Source: Candidatus Brevifilum fermentans (GTDB lineage: Bacteria > Chloroflexota > Anaerolineae > Anaerolineales > Villigracilaceae). From it: DNA of 51,699 bases. Shown here piece after piece: positions 15,795-24,750 of this stretch. The notes beneath the pieces were generated by a model, which was given only the letters and a program-made list of their open reading frames with translations, searched no databases and was not told where the DNA came from. Position numbers and translations under genes: made by a program. The stretch is taken from positions 1 through 51,699 of the forward strand of contig CAMCQT010000019.1 of assembly GCA_945877125.1 (NCBI GenBank), read 5' to 3'. Numbering within the stretch: the first letter of the stretch is position 1; each line of letters opens with the position of its first letter.

Positions 15795-16439
15795 TCACGG
15801 ATTGGGGTATCCAAAATCTGGCGTGGGTGTGGGCTCATCTTGACCTGGCAAAAAATTCTCTTCTGAATCAGGAGTCGAAGTTGACGATACCTCTTGAATG
15901 GGAGTTTCCGTTGGAAGGCTGATCGGCGTTGAGCGCGCAACAGCCGAGACCAAAAATGTTCCGCGTGCGATCAGTCTATCTCCGTCGGTGGTGTAGACTT
16001 CAAGGTCAATTGTTTCTCCGAGCGGCGTGCGAATTCCTGTGCATAGGGCATGGGGCGGCGCGGATTCAACTTCTGCGGTAGGCTCCACCCCAGGCACGGC
16101 TTCAGATTCGGAAACCGATTTGGTTTGAGATTCGATCACTTCGCATGTGTACACGCTGACCATTTCCCTGTTGGCTGCTTTCACGTAGAACGGAGCATAG
16201 TCCACGGCGGGCAATTGAAAATCAATCACCATGCGGTTGAGGTTGTTTGCGCCAAAGGTGACAATGCACAGGTCGCTGGCGTTCTCATCGCACAAGGTCA
16301 CTTCAACTACTTCGGGAGCCTCGCTTTTATTTAATAATCTGCGCACGTTTGTGACCACCAGCGCCAGAACGGCAAACCAGAAAAACAGCAATACAAGTCC
16401 GATTGCACCCAGGATAATAAATTTTTTCCTTTGTTCCAT
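15795..16439 (-). CDS. membrane-anchored protein of unknown function with Thr/Pro-rich tail
   Basis: 214 residues from ATG 16439, which has GAGGT 6 nt upstream; a longer reading to 16544 lacks such a site. A short cytoplasmic N-terminus (MEQRKKF) precedes one membrane helix (IILGAIGLVLLFFWFAVLALV), so most of the protein is outside. Two extracytoplasmic parts contain paired cysteines (TLCDENASDLC; VYTCEV..ALCTG) that may form disulfides. The C-terminus is Ser/Thr/Pro-rich and ends TPTPDFGYPNP. It is the first gene of the operon with the membrane protein and epimerase. I do not recognise a family. Confidence 0.72.
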   Translation of the reverse strand: MEQRKKFIILGAIGLVLLFFWFAVLALVVTNVRRLLNKSEAPEVVEVTLCDENASDLCIVTFGANNLNRMVIDFQLPAVDYAPFYVKAANREMVSVYTCEVIESQTKSVSESEAVPGVEPTAEVESAPPHALCTGIRTPLGETIDLEVYTTDGDRLIARGTFLVSAVARSTPISLPTETPIQEVSSTSTPDSEENFLPGQDEPTPTPDFGYPNP

Positions 16440-16602
16440 AATTACCTCAACAACTCCAAAATAATAACCTGACTTGATTTTGATTTGTACCTGTTGATGA
16501 TACATCAAAATAGGTTCAGTTTTCGACTCTGCCATATTTCTCAATTAACCTCTTGCAAAAGTCAATCGTAGGTTTTCTACCGTACAAAATCTTTTTGAAC
16601 GC

Positions 16603-16745
16603 CGTGAAACGCTGATTTCGCTGATAAAAAATCTGCGTTCATCTGCGTCCCAGATTTGAAATATACACTAGACAATTGTAGGTCAGGCTTTTAGCCTGAC
16701 GTCCTTTGAAATTTGATGAGTGGCGGGTTGAAAACCCGCCCTACA
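16603..16745. repeat. two dispersed elements before the TPR genes
   Basis: 16603-16652 holds the phrase GAAACGCTGATTTCGCTGAT followed by AATCTGCGTTCATCTGCGTCC-type words, a repeat style common between genes of this group. 16679-16745 is a palindromic element with outer TTGTAGG/CCTACAA arms and inner stems GTCAGGC-TTTTA-GCCTGAC and GGCGGGTT-GAAA-ACCCGCC, related in layout to 1637-1699. No gene is seen in 16545-16840. Confidence 0.65.
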
Positions 16746-16804
16746 ACTACTTATGCAAGAGATCAATTGAAAAATGCTCGCTTAAAAGCACATAAGAGTT
16801 CAAC

Positions 16805-16834
16805 TTGACTGTGTTTTGTTTAAAATGGTAATAT
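16805..16834 (+). promoter_or_regulatory. promoter of the TPR gene pair
   Basis: TTGACT, an 18-nt spacer and TAATAT precede the first TPR gene; the start of transcription would be near 16841, so the mRNA would have little or no leader if ATG 16841 is used and a leader of about 27 nt if 16868 is used. Confidence 0.55.
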
Positions 16835-16840
16835 GATTGC

Positions 16841-18160
16841 ATGTATCTAAAAGGAAGTAAATGGAGCATGAATCGCCGCCGAACGCGGCCTAACTGGTTT
16901 CGTATTATTTTACTGTCCCTGCTTGTGCTGGGCGGCGCATACGTCAACCGATTTGTCCTCCCGAATCAGCCTCAACTGGGAGTCCCCACTCCCACCGCAA
17001 CCCGCTCGCCTGAATCATTCGTCACCGAAGCCGAGGAATATTTCACGCAAGGCAAACTCATTCCCGCCATAGAATCCTACAAGCAAGCCATCGCCGCGCT
17101 TCCTGAAAACCCCGCCATCTACGTGGCGCTGGCGCGCACCCAGGTCTTTGCCGGTCAATACAAGGAAGCGCAGACCAGCGCCGAATCTGCCATATTGCTC
17201 AACAACAATAACTCAAACGCACATGCCGTGCGCGCCTGGGCTTTGGATTTTCAAGGAGCAACACTCGAAGCCGAAGCCAGCATCAAACGCGCATTGGAAC
17301 TCGACCCCAATAATGCACTGGCTCACGCCTACTATTCCGAAATCCTTGTCGACGCTTTTTACGGCGGCACAGGCGTTGTCGGCGCAATCGAAAAAGCCAT
17401 TGAAGAATCAAAAGTTGCCATTGCACTCGCGCCCGACTCCTTGGAGACTCACCGCGCGCGCGGTTATGTCCTTGAAGCCACAGGCAACTACGAAGAAGCC
17501 ATCCGTGAATACGAAGCCGCAATTGCTGTCAACACCAACATTGCCGACCTGCACCTCTCCCTGGGGCGTAACTATCGCACACTCGGCATTTACGACAAAG
17601 CCGTCGAAGAGTTCACCCGCGCCAACGCCCTCAACCCCGAAGACCCCACGCCCGATCTTTTCATCTCGCGCACCTACGCCACCATCGGCGAATACGCAAA
17701 AGCTATGCAGTACGCCGAATCCGCGGTGACCGATAACCCCGCCAGCGCAAGTCTGCACGGCAACCTCGGCGTGATGTATTACCGCAATTCCTATTGGACC
17801 GAATCGATCACCGAGCTTGGTTATGTGGTCGACGGCGGCATAACGGAAGACGGCCAACAGATCGAATCCATCACCCTTGTGCCAAATGATTCTCGCACCG
17901 CAGAATATTACGCCACATACGGGCTTGCTCTTTCACGCCTGAACCAATGCAGCGAAGCCCTGAAGATTGCCCGCACCCTCCTCGAGCGCATCCCAGCCGA
18001 TGAACTCGCCGTGGAAAATGCAAACGCGATCATCAACCGCTGTCAGCAAAATTTGGATGCGACCCCAGAGCCGCTTCCCACCCCGCTGGCAACTGAACCT
18101 GCTCCGACAGAGATTCCCGACGCTGCTGCACAGGAAACCCCCACCCCCCCCGCACCATGA
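16841..18160 (+). CDS. membrane-anchored TPR protein, paralog 1
   Basis: 439 residues from ATG 16841 (430 from the ATG at 16868, which has AGGAAG upstream and begins MNRRRTRPNWFR like the next gene). One membrane helix near residues 26-45 (IILLSLLVLGGAYVNRFVL) leaves the bulk outside the cytoplasm. About eight TPRs follow (for example AEEYFTQGKLIPAIESYKQA, TGNYEEAIREYEAAI, LGIYDKAVEEFTRAN), then a Pro/Thr-rich tail. It overlaps its paralog by four bases (ATGA). A role as an envelope scaffold is inferred; no partner is evident. Confidence 0.8.
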   Translation: MYLKGSKWSMNRRRTRPNWFRIILLSLLVLGGAYVNRFVLPNQPQLGVPTPTATRSPESFVTEAEEYFTQGKLIPAIESYKQAIAALPENPAIYVALARTQVFAGQYKEAQTSAESAILLNNNNSNAHAVRAWALDFQGATLEAEASIKRALELDPNNALAHAYYSEILVDAFYGGTGVVGAIEKAIEESKVAIALAPDSLETHRARGYVLEATGNYEEAIREYEAAIAVNTNIADLHLSLGRNYRTLGIYDKAVEEFTRANALNPEDPTPDLFISRTYATIGEYAKAMQYAESAVTDNPASASLHGNLGVMYYRNSYWTESITELGYVVDGGITEDGQQIESITLVPNDSRTAEYYATYGLALSRLNQCSEALKIARTLLERIPADELAVENANAIINRCQQNLDATPEPLPTPLATEPAPTEIPDAAAQETPTPPAP

Positions 18161-19590
18161 ACATCTACCAAAAACGCGGATTGTTTCGCCGCCGCACTGA
18201 TCCCAATCTCTACCGCATGTTCTTCTGGATCACCCTGATCCTCGGAGGAATTTGGCTCATCCGCTCCGTAAACAGCGGCGACATCAAACCACTCTTTGAG
18301 CCTACTCCTACGCCCACACGTTTTGCCGTGTCATACGCGCTTGAAGGTGACGCGCAATTCACCGCCGGTAAATTGGAAGACGCCATCACGGCTTATCGTG
18401 AAGCATCAAAGGTTGATCCTACAAACGCGCAATTATTGGCACAACTCGCCCGTATTCAAATCTATTCATCCGCCATGCTTGTGAAAGATGAAACGATAAA
18501 AGCGCGTCTTGCCGAGGCGCTTGATTCTGCAAAACAAGCCGTTGACCTTGCACCCGATGACAGTTTTACCCATTCCATTTATGCCTTCGCCCTCGACTGG
18601 AACGCAAACCCAACCCTGGTGGATGCCCGCGAAGCCCAAAAATTCCTCACCAAAGCCGAGCAGGAAGCCGTGCGCGCCCTGCAATTGGACAACACCAACA
18701 CACTCGCGCTGGCTTTCTATGCCGAAATTCTTGTCGACCAACAAAAATGGACACAGGCTGAGCAATACATTCAACAGGCACTGGATCGCGACTCGTCGCT
18801 GATGGACGTGCATCGTGTCCATGCCTATGTGCTTGAGTCGTTGGGCGAGTACGCGCTTGCAATTGAAGCCTATGATCGCGCTATTATCATTTCACCGAAC
18901 CTGACATTTCTCTATTTGCGCGCGGGCGCGAACTACCGCCGCCTTGCATTCGATAGCCCCAATGAAATAGTTCAAACGGAGCTTTACGAAAAGTCTCTTG
19001 AATATTTCGCGCAGACTGCGCGCATCAACGATCAATTAAAAATATACGACCCTGTGCCGTATATTTCCATCGCAAAAACCTATTCGCAAATGGGACAGTT
19101 TTTCATTGCCATTCGCAACGTGCAAAAGACAATCGAATTCCAGCCAGAGAACCCCGTGCTTTATGGCGAGTTGGGCATTCTATACCACAAGAACCGTAAT
19201 TACGAAACGGGCATCCTTGCGCTTGGGTGCGCCGTGCGCGGCTGCACCGCCGAGGAATCCTGCCCGGCGCGCGGTGACTGTGGAGTGAACGATGTCCCCG
19301 CCGAAGTGAAGGGATTGCCGCTCTCTGCCAGCACGATCTACTATTATGATATTTACGCCTCCGAACTTGCGGCGTTGAGCAAACCGCCCAAGATTAACTA
19401 TTGCCCCGAAGCGCTAAAAATTGCATCAGAGATCGAAGCCTCTGAATTTGACAATGACCCCAACATTGCCGCGGATATTGTTGTGGTGCGAAATATTTGT
19501 ACTTTTGCCCCCGCAACGCCAACGGCCATTCAAGAATCTGCCGCCACTGAACCCGCCGTGCTGGAGTCAACACCCACAGCGACGCCATAA
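18157..19590 (+). CDS. membrane-anchored TPR protein, paralog 2
   Basis: 477 residues with the same layout as the upstream gene: an Arg-rich start (NIYQKRGLFRRRTDPN), one membrane helix near residues 22-40 (MFFWITLILGGIWLIRSV), a Thr/Pro linker (FEPTPTPTRF), TPRs (AQFTAGKLEDAITAYREA, LGEYALAIEAYDRAI, MGQFFIAIRNVQKTI) and a Thr/Ala/Pro tail. It differs in a Cys-rich insertion between the last repeats (LGCAVRGCTAEESCPARGDCG). The start codon overlaps the previous stop (ATGA). The two genes look like an old tandem duplication kept as a coupled pair, possibly forming a heteromer. Confidence 0.8.
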   Translation: MNIYQKRGLFRRRTDPNLYRMFFWITLILGGIWLIRSVNSGDIKPLFEPTPTPTRFAVSYALEGDAQFTAGKLEDAITAYREASKVDPTNAQLLAQLARIQIYSSAMLVKDETIKARLAEALDSAKQAVDLAPDDSFTHSIYAFALDWNANPTLVDAREAQKFLTKAEQEAVRALQLDNTNTLALAFYAEILVDQQKWTQAEQYIQQALDRDSSLMDVHRVHAYVLESLGEYALAIEAYDRAIIISPNLTFLYLRAGANYRRLAFDSPNEIVQTELYEKSLEYFAQTARINDQLKIYDPVPYISIAKTYSQMGQFFIAIRNVQKTIEFQPENPVLYGELGILYHKNRNYETGILALGCAVRGCTAEESCPARGDCGVNDVPAEVKGLPLSASTIYYYDIYASELAALSKPPKINYCPEALKIASEIEASEFDNDPNIAADIVVVRNICTFAPATPTAIQESAATEPAVLESTPTATP

Positions 19591-19669
19591 TTGATGGAGC
19601 CGCACCATCTCACAGCTAAATACGAAACGGGGGCTTCATCAGAGTTTCGTAAGAATTTATATACTTACC

Positions 19670-19698
19670 TTGACTTTGCTCATTTAACTAGGTAATAT
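19670..19698 (+). promoter_or_regulatory. groES promoter
   Basis: TTGACT (19670-19675), a 17-nt spacer and TAATAT (19693-19698). Transcription would start near 19705, inside the CIRCE operator, so a bound repressor would block initiation. Confidence 0.8.
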
Positions 19699-19703
19699 TG
19701 AAA

Positions 19704-19730
19704 TTAGCACTCGGCGCTGTTGAGTGCTAA
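19704..19730 (+). promoter_or_regulatory. CIRCE operator (HrcA site)
   Basis: TTAGCACTC-N9-GAGTGCTAA is an exact match to the CIRCE consensus and lies at the predicted start of the groES-groEL transcript. Heat-shock control by the HrcA repressor is the established role. hrcA itself is not in this window, and clpC at 44579 has no such site. Confidence 0.97.
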
Positions 19731-19780
19731 AATTTTGTGAATATTCAAAAAACTCAAAATCCTAACAGGAGACAAAAAAA

Positions 19781-20077
19781 ATGGCAAAGATCACATTTAA
19801 ACCCTTGGGCGCACGTTTGCTCATTGAAGCAGTTGAACAGGCAGAAGTAACCGCAGGCGGAATTGTTCTGCCCGAGACCGCAAAAGAAAAACCCCAGCAA
19901 GGCAAAGTATTGGCTGCCGGTCCTGGTGAGCGCAATGAAAAAGGCGAACGCGTTGAAATGGATGTAAAAGTTGGCGACATCGTTCTTTTCGCCAAGTACT
20001 CTGGCACCGAAGTCAAGATGGACGGCAAGAAATTGCTCATCATGCGCGAGAGTGATCTTCTCGGTATTGTCGGATAA
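19781..20077 (+). CDS. groES: co-chaperonin GroES
   Basis: 98 residues, the normal length. GroES blocks include [12 protein letters not shown], the mobile loop [20 protein letters not shown], and [15 protein letters not shown]. It caps the GroEL ring during ATP-driven folding in the cytoplasm. An AGGAG site precedes the ATG. It is controlled by the promoter and CIRCE element just upstream, and groEL follows after a gap of 101 nt that is mostly a dispersed repeat. Confidence 0.98.
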   Translation: MAKITFKPLGARLLIEAVEQAEVTAGGIVLPETAKEKPQQGKVLAAGPGERNEKGERVEMDVKVGDIVLFAKYSGTEVKMDGKKLLIMRESDLLGIVG

Positions 20078-20080
20078 GAA

Positions 20081-20152
20081 TGTCACTGCGAGGAACGAAG
20101 CAGTCCCTGTTTACGGGGAGATTGCTTCGGGAAAAAAGCCCTCGCAATGACA
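20081..20152. repeat. TGTCATTGCGAGG element between groES and groEL
   Basis: Inverted ends TGTCACTGCGAGG and CCTCGCAATGACA enclose 72 bp with an inner stem (CGAAGCAGTC ... GATTGCTTCG). Same family as 4295-4446 and 42228-42324. It interrupts the groESL operon without a terminator-like T tract and may change the relative expression of the two genes. Confidence 0.82.
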
Positions 20153-20178
20153 TATAAAAATAAAAAGGAAGTAATACT

Positions 20179-21840
20179 ATGGCCGCTAAACAAATTGTAT
20201 TTTCAGAAGATGCCCGCCGCAAACTTAAGAACGGCATGACTGTCGTCGCGAACGCTGTTTCCGCAACCCTCGGACCCAAAGGCCGCAATGTGGCAATTGA
20301 CCGCAAGTTCGGTTCCCCCACCATCACTCACGATGGCGTCTCCGTTGCGAAGGAAATTGAACTCGAAGACCCGTTTGAAAACATGGGCGCGCAGCTCCTC
20401 AAGGAAGCCGCTCAGAAGACCAATGACATCGCTGGCGACGGTACAACTACCTCCACCGTTTTGGCTTATGCCATCGTGACCGAAGGCTTGAAAGCTCTCG
20501 AAGCCGGTTACAACCCAATGCTCCTCAAGAAGGGCATTGAACTCGCCACCGAAACCATTGTGGCTGAACTCAAGAAAAACTCCACCAAGATCGACACCCG
20601 CGAAGAAATTGCCTCTGTGGCAACCAACTCTGCGGCTGATGCCGAGATCGGTGAATTGATCGCAGACGTGATGGACAAGGTCGGTAAAGACGGCGTCATC
20701 ACTGTTGAAGAATCCAAGTCCATGCAGTTCGAGACTGAATTCGTGGAAGGTATGCAGTTTGACCGTGGTTACATCTCGCCCTACTTCATCACCAACGGCG
20801 ACCAGATGGAAGCCCAAATCAACGATGCGTATGTTTTGATCTACGACAAGAAGATCTCTGCCGCTCAGGACATCGTTCCTTTGCTCGAAAAACTCGTACA
20901 GGTTGGCAAGCGCGAACTCGTCATCATCGCTGAAGATATTGACGGCGAAGCCCTTGCTACCCTCGTGCTTAACAAATTGCGCGGCATGTTGAACGTGCTC
21001 GCCATCAAAGCCCCAGGTTTTGGTGATCGCCGCAAGGCCATGTTGAACGATATTGCTGTCCTTACTTCTGGACAGGTCATCTCGGAAGAGATGGGTCGCA
21101 AGCTCGAAACCGCCACCATTCAAGACTTGGGTCGCGCCGCGAAGATTGTCTCTGACAAAGAGAACACCACCATCATCGGCGGCAAAGGCAAGAAGAACGA
21201 TATTGACGGACGTATTAAAGAAATCCGTATCGAGATCGACAAGAGCACCAGCGATTACGACAAGGAAAAACTTCAGGAACGTCTCGCCAAACTCAGCGGT
21301 GGTGTTGCCATCATCCGCGTAGGCGCCGCGACCGAAACTGAAATGAAAGAGAAGAAGCACCGCGTAGAAGATGCCCTTTCAGCCGCTCGCGCCGCTGTCG
21401 AAGAAGGCATCGTCCCCGGTGGCGAAATCTCCCTCATCAATGCCGCTGGCAAACTCGATAAACTCGCCAAGCAGCACGCCGAAGATGAGAACGAAGAAAT
21501 CAAAGTCGGCATCAACATCGTCAAGAAGGCGCTCGAAGCCCCGATCCGCAAGTTGGCTTCCAACGCCGGACAGGATGGCTCAGTCATCATTGACACCGTC
21601 CGCCGCACTGCCGCTGAGAAGAAGAACCCGAACATCGGCTTCAACGTGCTCACCGGCGAATATGTAGACATGATCAAAGCCGGCGTCATTGACCCGGTCA
21701 AGGTTGTGCGCGGCGCTCTTGAAAACGCCGCTTCCATCGCCGCCATGATCCTCACAACCGATGTGTTGATCACCGACGTACCCGCGAAAGACAGCGGCCC
21801 TGCCATGCCCCAAGGCGGCATGGGCGGTATGGACTACTAA
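20179..21840 (+). CDS. groEL: chaperonin GroEL
   Basis: 553-residue Hsp60 subunit that forms the double-ring folding chamber. Motifs: [17 protein letters not shown] near residue 23, the ATP-binding [14 protein letters not shown] near 85, [14 protein letters not shown] near 188, the hinge [20 protein letters not shown] near 404, and the Gly/Met tail GGMGGMDY at the C-terminus. Length and tail are typical. An AAGGAAG site precedes the ATG. It is co-transcribed with groES under CIRCE control and ends at a strong terminator (21858-21888). Confidence 0.98.
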   Translation: MAAKQIVFSEDARRKLKNGMTVVANAVSATLGPKGRNVAIDRKFGSPTITHDGVSVAKEIELEDPFENMGAQLLKEAAQKTNDIAGDGTTTSTVLAYAIVTEGLKALEAGYNPMLLKKGIELATETIVAELKKNSTKIDTREEIASVATNSAADAEIGELIADVMDKVGKDGVITVEESKSMQFETEFVEGMQFDRGYISPYFITNGDQMEAQINDAYVLIYDKKISAAQDIVPLLEKLVQVGKRELVIIAEDIDGEALATLVLNKLRGMLNVLAIKAPGFGDRRKAMLNDIAVLTSGQVISEEMGRKLETATIQDLGRAAKIVSDKENTTIIGGKGKKNDIDGRIKEIRIEIDKSTSDYDKEKLQERLAKLSGGVAIIRVGAATETEMKEKKHRVEDALSAARAAVEEGIVPGGEISLINAAGKLDKLAKQHAEDENEEIKVGINIVKKALEAPIRKLASNAGQDGSVIIDTVRRTAAEKKNPNIGFNVLTGEYVDMIKAGVIDPVKVVRGALENAASIAAMILTTDVLITDVPAKDSGPAMPQGGMGGMDY

Positions 21841-21857
21841 AATACCCCTGACCCCTG

Positions 21858-21888
21858 CCCCTCTCCCAAATCGGGAGAGGGGTTTTTT
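21858..21888 (+). terminator. groEL terminator
   Basis: CCCCTCTCCC pairs with GGGAGAGGGG over a 5-nt loop, followed by six T residues. The stem is the same word set as the CCCTCTCCC palindromic repeats near valS, so such repeats may supply terminators. Confidence 0.92.
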
Positions 21889-21891
21889 AAT

Positions 21892-21900
21892 TGGTATAAT
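21892..21900 (+). promoter_or_regulatory. extended -10 promoter, probable leaderless start
   Basis: TGGTATAAT lies directly after the groEL terminator and 7 nt before the ATG at 21908. With a start point about 7 nt downstream the transcript would begin at the start codon. No -35 box is evident, as expected for extended -10 promoters. Confidence 0.6.
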
Positions 21901-21907
21901 TTCAACA

Positions 21908-22795
21908 ATGTTTTCAAAACCCCGTTTTTCGATTAAATTGATTCTGATCCTCGTTTTGGGATTAAGTGCCTGCGCTTCTTTTGCGCCCTCGAGCACGCCC
22001 ACTCCCCAATTGCCGACTGCTACACCTGTGCCTCCTACCGCCACCCCTCCGCCTTCGGTGGCTACTGTGGATGGTGAGTATGTCACCGCTGTGGAATTTC
22101 AGGCAGAGCTTGCGCGTTACAAATCTGCGCAGACTGCGCTTGGAATTACGGCGGCTGACGAAGATGCGAACAAGGTTGTGCTGGAAGATTTGATCGCGCA
22201 ATTTTTGCTGGCGCAAGCTGCCAGAGAAGCGAATTTCAATTTGACAGAACCAGACCTACAGCTGAGACTGGATGCGCTGGCGGAATCCGTTGGCGGGGTC
22301 GAGGCTTTATCAGCCTGGCAATCTGCTCACGGGTATGACGATGCTTCATTCAAAATCGCATTGAAGCGTTCTGCCGAAGCGGCTTGGATGCGTGACAAAA
22401 TCATTGCGGATGTGCCGACGACTGTAGAACAAACTCATGTGCGCCAGATTTTGACCTATAATGAGGACGATGCGCGAACCGCATTGGAGCAATTAAAGGC
22501 GGGCTCAGATTTTGATGTGCTCGCCGCGCAATATGACCCGAACGCATCTGGAGAATTGGGCTGGGTGCCGCGCGGTTACCTGCTCGACGCCCAAGCTGAT
22601 GAAGCTGTATTCGCCTTGCAGGTTGGCGCATACAGCGAAGTGATCGCAACCGATGCGGGCTTTCATATTTTCAAAGCCGTTGAGCGCGGAGATCATCCGC
22701 TGACACCTGATGCCTTGTTGACGGTGCAGGAACTCGCGCTCAAAAATTGGGTTGCAGAGCAGCGCGCAAAAAGTGAGATCGTTCTGGTTCCATAG
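21908..22795 (+). CDS. extracytoplasmic parvulin-type peptidyl-prolyl isomerase lipoprotein (PrsA/SurA-like)
   Basis: 295 residues. The signal peptide ends in a lipobox, GLSAC, with Cys22, followed by a Thr/Pro-rich linker. A SurA_N-like helical region (residues about 60-175, VDGEYVTAVEFQAEL...VLEDLIAQFLLAQAA) precedes a rotamase domain: HVRQILTYNEDDARTALEQL, GSDFDVLAAQY, GELGWVPRGYL, and VGAYSEVIATDAGFHIFKAVER. It should assist folding of exported proteins outside the membrane. The ATG lies 7 nt after an extended -10 (TGG-TATAAT, 21892-21900) with no Shine-Dalgarno site, so the mRNA is probably leaderless. It follows groEL but has its own promoter. Confidence 0.88.
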   Translation: MFSKPRFSIKLILILVLGLSACASFAPSSTPTPQLPTATPVPPTATPPPSVATVDGEYVTAVEFQAELARYKSAQTALGITAADEDANKVVLEDLIAQFLLAQAAREANFNLTEPDLQLRLDALAESVGGVEALSAWQSAHGYDDASFKIALKRSAEAAWMRDKIIADVPTTVEQTHVRQILTYNEDDARTALEQLKAGSDFDVLAAQYDPNASGELGWVPRGYLLDAQADEAVFALQVGAYSEVIATDAGFHIFKAVERGDHPLTPDALLTVQELALKNWVAEQRAKSEIVLVP

Positions 22796-22836
22796 AAAAT
22801 ACACAACCTGTTGAAAAATTATTGTGGAGTGATACG

Positions 22837-23574
22837 ATGAGCAAAGATAACTATGGCTATGAAGATGCGCCCACGCTGAAATCGGGCGCAAAACTTGAGA
22901 CTTGGGATATGTTGAGTATCGCCACAATTATTCTCACGCTTTGTATTGGTGTGTATTTTGTGGCAATCTTTCTCTTCCCCCAGGCAGCTTTCAATCCTTT
23001 GAAGCCCAATCCAGTTGACCCGAATGCCCTCCCCACAGCCACGATTACTCCCCGTCAACTGGATGCTACCTGGACGGTTACTCCTCCGCTGGTTGTTACC
23101 GAAACGCCGACTCTTCTTCCCACGTACACGCTGGAGCCTTCGGCGACGTCTTTCTCGCTTTTAACGCCGACAATAACGTTTACGCCAACAGCCACGCCCA
23201 AAGCGCCGTTCTCTGCAAATGTCTCTTATCGAGAAAGCACCATCATTCACCTGGAGGCGGCGTGTAATTGGCAGGGCATCGGCGGTACGGTTGTGGATGC
23301 AAATAATGCGGATATGGTTGGAATGGTTATGACCTTGTCAGGGTTTTATAACAATAAAACCACGAGCGTGCAAACGGTCAGCGGTGTTGCGACTGCGTAT
23401 GGCAGATCAGGTTTTGAATTCTTTTTAGGGACTGTGCCGATCTCGTCTAAAGGAGAGTTGTATTTGCAACTTTTAGATCAGTCGGGTTTGCCGCTTTCTG
23501 ACAGGGTTTATCTGGACACTTTTAACGATTGCTCAAAGAATCTGATTGTGGTGCGGTTTAAGAAAAATCCTTAG
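22837..23574 (+). CDS. membrane-anchored protein with Thr/Pro linker and C-terminal beta-rich domain
   Basis: 245 residues from ATG 22837 (GGAG 7 nt upstream); an upstream TTG is unlikely. One membrane helix near residues 32-54 (ATIILTLCIGVYFVAIFLF) is followed by a Thr/Pro-rich stalk of about 80 residues with several TPT motifs. The C-terminal domain of about 115 residues (LEAACNWQGIGGTVVDANN ... LYLQLLDQSGLPLSDRVYLDTFNDCSKN) has two Cys that may pair. I recall this kind of domain only as an uncharacterised extracytoplasmic module in Anaerolineae. It may be co-transcribed with the PPIase gene 41 nt upstream. Confidence 0.7.
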   Translation: MSKDNYGYEDAPTLKSGAKLETWDMLSIATIILTLCIGVYFVAIFLFPQAAFNPLKPNPVDPNALPTATITPRQLDATWTVTPPLVVTETPTLLPTYTLEPSATSFSLLTPTITFTPTATPKAPFSANVSYRESTIIHLEAACNWQGIGGTVVDANNADMVGMVMTLSGFYNNKTTSVQTVSGVATAYGRSGFEFFLGTVPISSKGELYLQLLDQSGLPLSDRVYLDTFNDCSKNLIVVRFKKNP

Positions 23575-23580
23575 GTTGAG

Positions 23581-23617
23581 TGAAGGGTAAAGAGTAAAAA
23601 GTGAGAAGTGAGAAGTG
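23581..23617. repeat. AGTGAGAAGTG-type word tract
   Basis: Imperfect repetition of GTGAGAAGTGAGAAGTGA and GTAAAGAGTAAAAAGTG words after the stop of the preceding gene; an inverted version (CTTTTTAC, CTTCTCACTTTT) follows the terminator at 23622-23653. It belongs to the same style as the tract at 44520-44578. Confidence 0.55.
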
Positions 23618-23621
23618 ACAA

Positions 23622-23653
23622 AAAAAGTCCGTTGCCCCAGCAACGGACTTTTT
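23622..23653. terminator. bidirectional terminator
   Basis: AAAAAGTCCGTTGC pairs with GCAACGGACTTTTT over a CCCA loop. A and T runs on both sides serve the plus-strand gene ending at 23574 and ilvE ending at 23692 on the minus strand. Confidence 0.92.
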
Positions 23654-23691
23654 ACTTTTTACCTATTACTTCTCACTTTTTCCCCATTCAC

Positions 23692-24612
23692 CTACTTTAC
23701 TTCCACATTCCATTGCTCATATTTTGGAATTTTCGCGCGGACAACGTCATCAAACAGCGCGCGCAGTTTTGTGGTGATGGGTCCCATGACGCCCTTGCCA
23801 ACAGGACGGAAATCCACTTTGGTCGCGGCAACGATCTGGGCGGCGGTTCCGGTCATAAATATTTCTTCTGCAATGAATGCTTCTGTTCGGTCAATCGAAC
23901 GCTCCACAACCTGAATGCCTAATTCGTTACGCGCCAATTCCATCACCGAGCGGCGGGTAATGCCTTCGAGAATATTATCCGTTGGCGGCGGCGTGACCAA
24001 AATCCCGTCGCGCATCATGAAAATATTCATCGCCGAACCTTCCGAGATATGTCCATTCTGGTCGAGCACAATGGCTTCATCAAAGCCGGCGCGGTTCGCA
24101 TCGGTCTTGATCAACGCCGAGTTGGCGTAAGACCCAGATACCTTGCCGCGCGCCGGAATGACATTATCATCAATCCGCCGCCAGGACGAAAAGGTCAAAT
24201 GCGCGTTTGAGTCGTTTGCCAGATATTTATCGAATGCGGTGACGAACATGCTGAATTCATCGCGCAGGTTATGCAGGCGCACGCCAATGCCCATATCTGC
24301 CTTGTAAATGGTGGGGCGCAAATAAATATCCTCTTTCCAGTCATCTGTCCGCAAGAGATCAAGCGTGAGCCAGATCAAGCCTTCTTCATCGTAAGGAATC
24401 TCCATTGCCATCATACGCGCCGAATTTAGCAAACGATGAAAATGTTCATACGGACGGAAAACGAAGAGACGCTTTTTATCCTCATTCCAGTACGCCCGCA
24501 TCCCACTGAACACGGTGGTTCCATATAAAAAGCCATGCACGGCTATGTTGATCTTTGCGTCCGCAAGCGGGACGATCTTTCCCTCAAAGAAAGCATGTTT
24601 CGAGAGATCCAT
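23692..24612 (-). CDS. ilvE: branched-chain amino acid aminotransferase IlvE (class IV)
   Basis: PLP-dependent enzyme that interconverts valine, leucine and isoleucine with their 2-keto acids using glutamate/2-oxoglutarate. ATG 24612 has GGAGG 7 nt upstream and gives 306 residues, the normal length; a longer reading is rejected. Motifs: FEGKIVPLADAKINIAVHGFLYGTTVFSGMRAY split over residues 8-40, the PLP Lys in ARGKVSGSYANS, LDQNGHISEGSAMNIFMMRDG, and GITRRSVMELA, followed by EEIFMTGTAAQI. Terminators flank the gene on both sides, so it looks monocistronic. Confidence 0.95.
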   Translation of the reverse strand: MDLSKHAFFEGKIVPLADAKINIAVHGFLYGTTVFSGMRAYWNEDKKRLFVFRPYEHFHRLLNSARMMAMEIPYDEEGLIWLTLDLLRTDDWKEDIYLRPTIYKADMGIGVRLHNLRDEFSMFVTAFDKYLANDSNAHLTFSSWRRIDDNVIPARGKVSGSYANSALIKTDANRAGFDEAIVLDQNGHISEGSAMNIFMMRDGILVTPPPTDNILEGITRRSVMELARNELGIQVVERSIDRTEAFIAEEIFMTGTAAQIVAATKVDFRPVGKGVMGPITTKLRALFDDVVRAKIPKYEQWNVEVK

Positions 24613-24685
24613 AAAACACCTCCAGGTTGAACTTGATGGGGCAAACCCCTGCTCAAGAATTATAACCGCTTCAATTTTGTAACAA

Positions 24686-24724
24686 AAAGGAAGCCAGATT
24701 CTTTCGAAGAATCCGGCTTCCTTT
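24686..24724 (-). terminator. terminator after the HAD gene
   Basis: AAAGGAAGCC pairs with GGCTTCCTTT and GATTCTTTCGAAGAATC extends the stem, with A/T runs outside. It lies between the HAD hydrolase stop (24751) and ilvE upstream DNA. Confidence 0.85.
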
Positions 24725-24750
24725 ATAAAGTTGAACAACGTCCAAAATTT

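Noticed and set aside
20203-21360. Long minus-strand ORF opposite groEL
   Set aside because: It mirrors the codon structure of groEL, a common artefact, and has no ribosome-binding site or recognisable motif.
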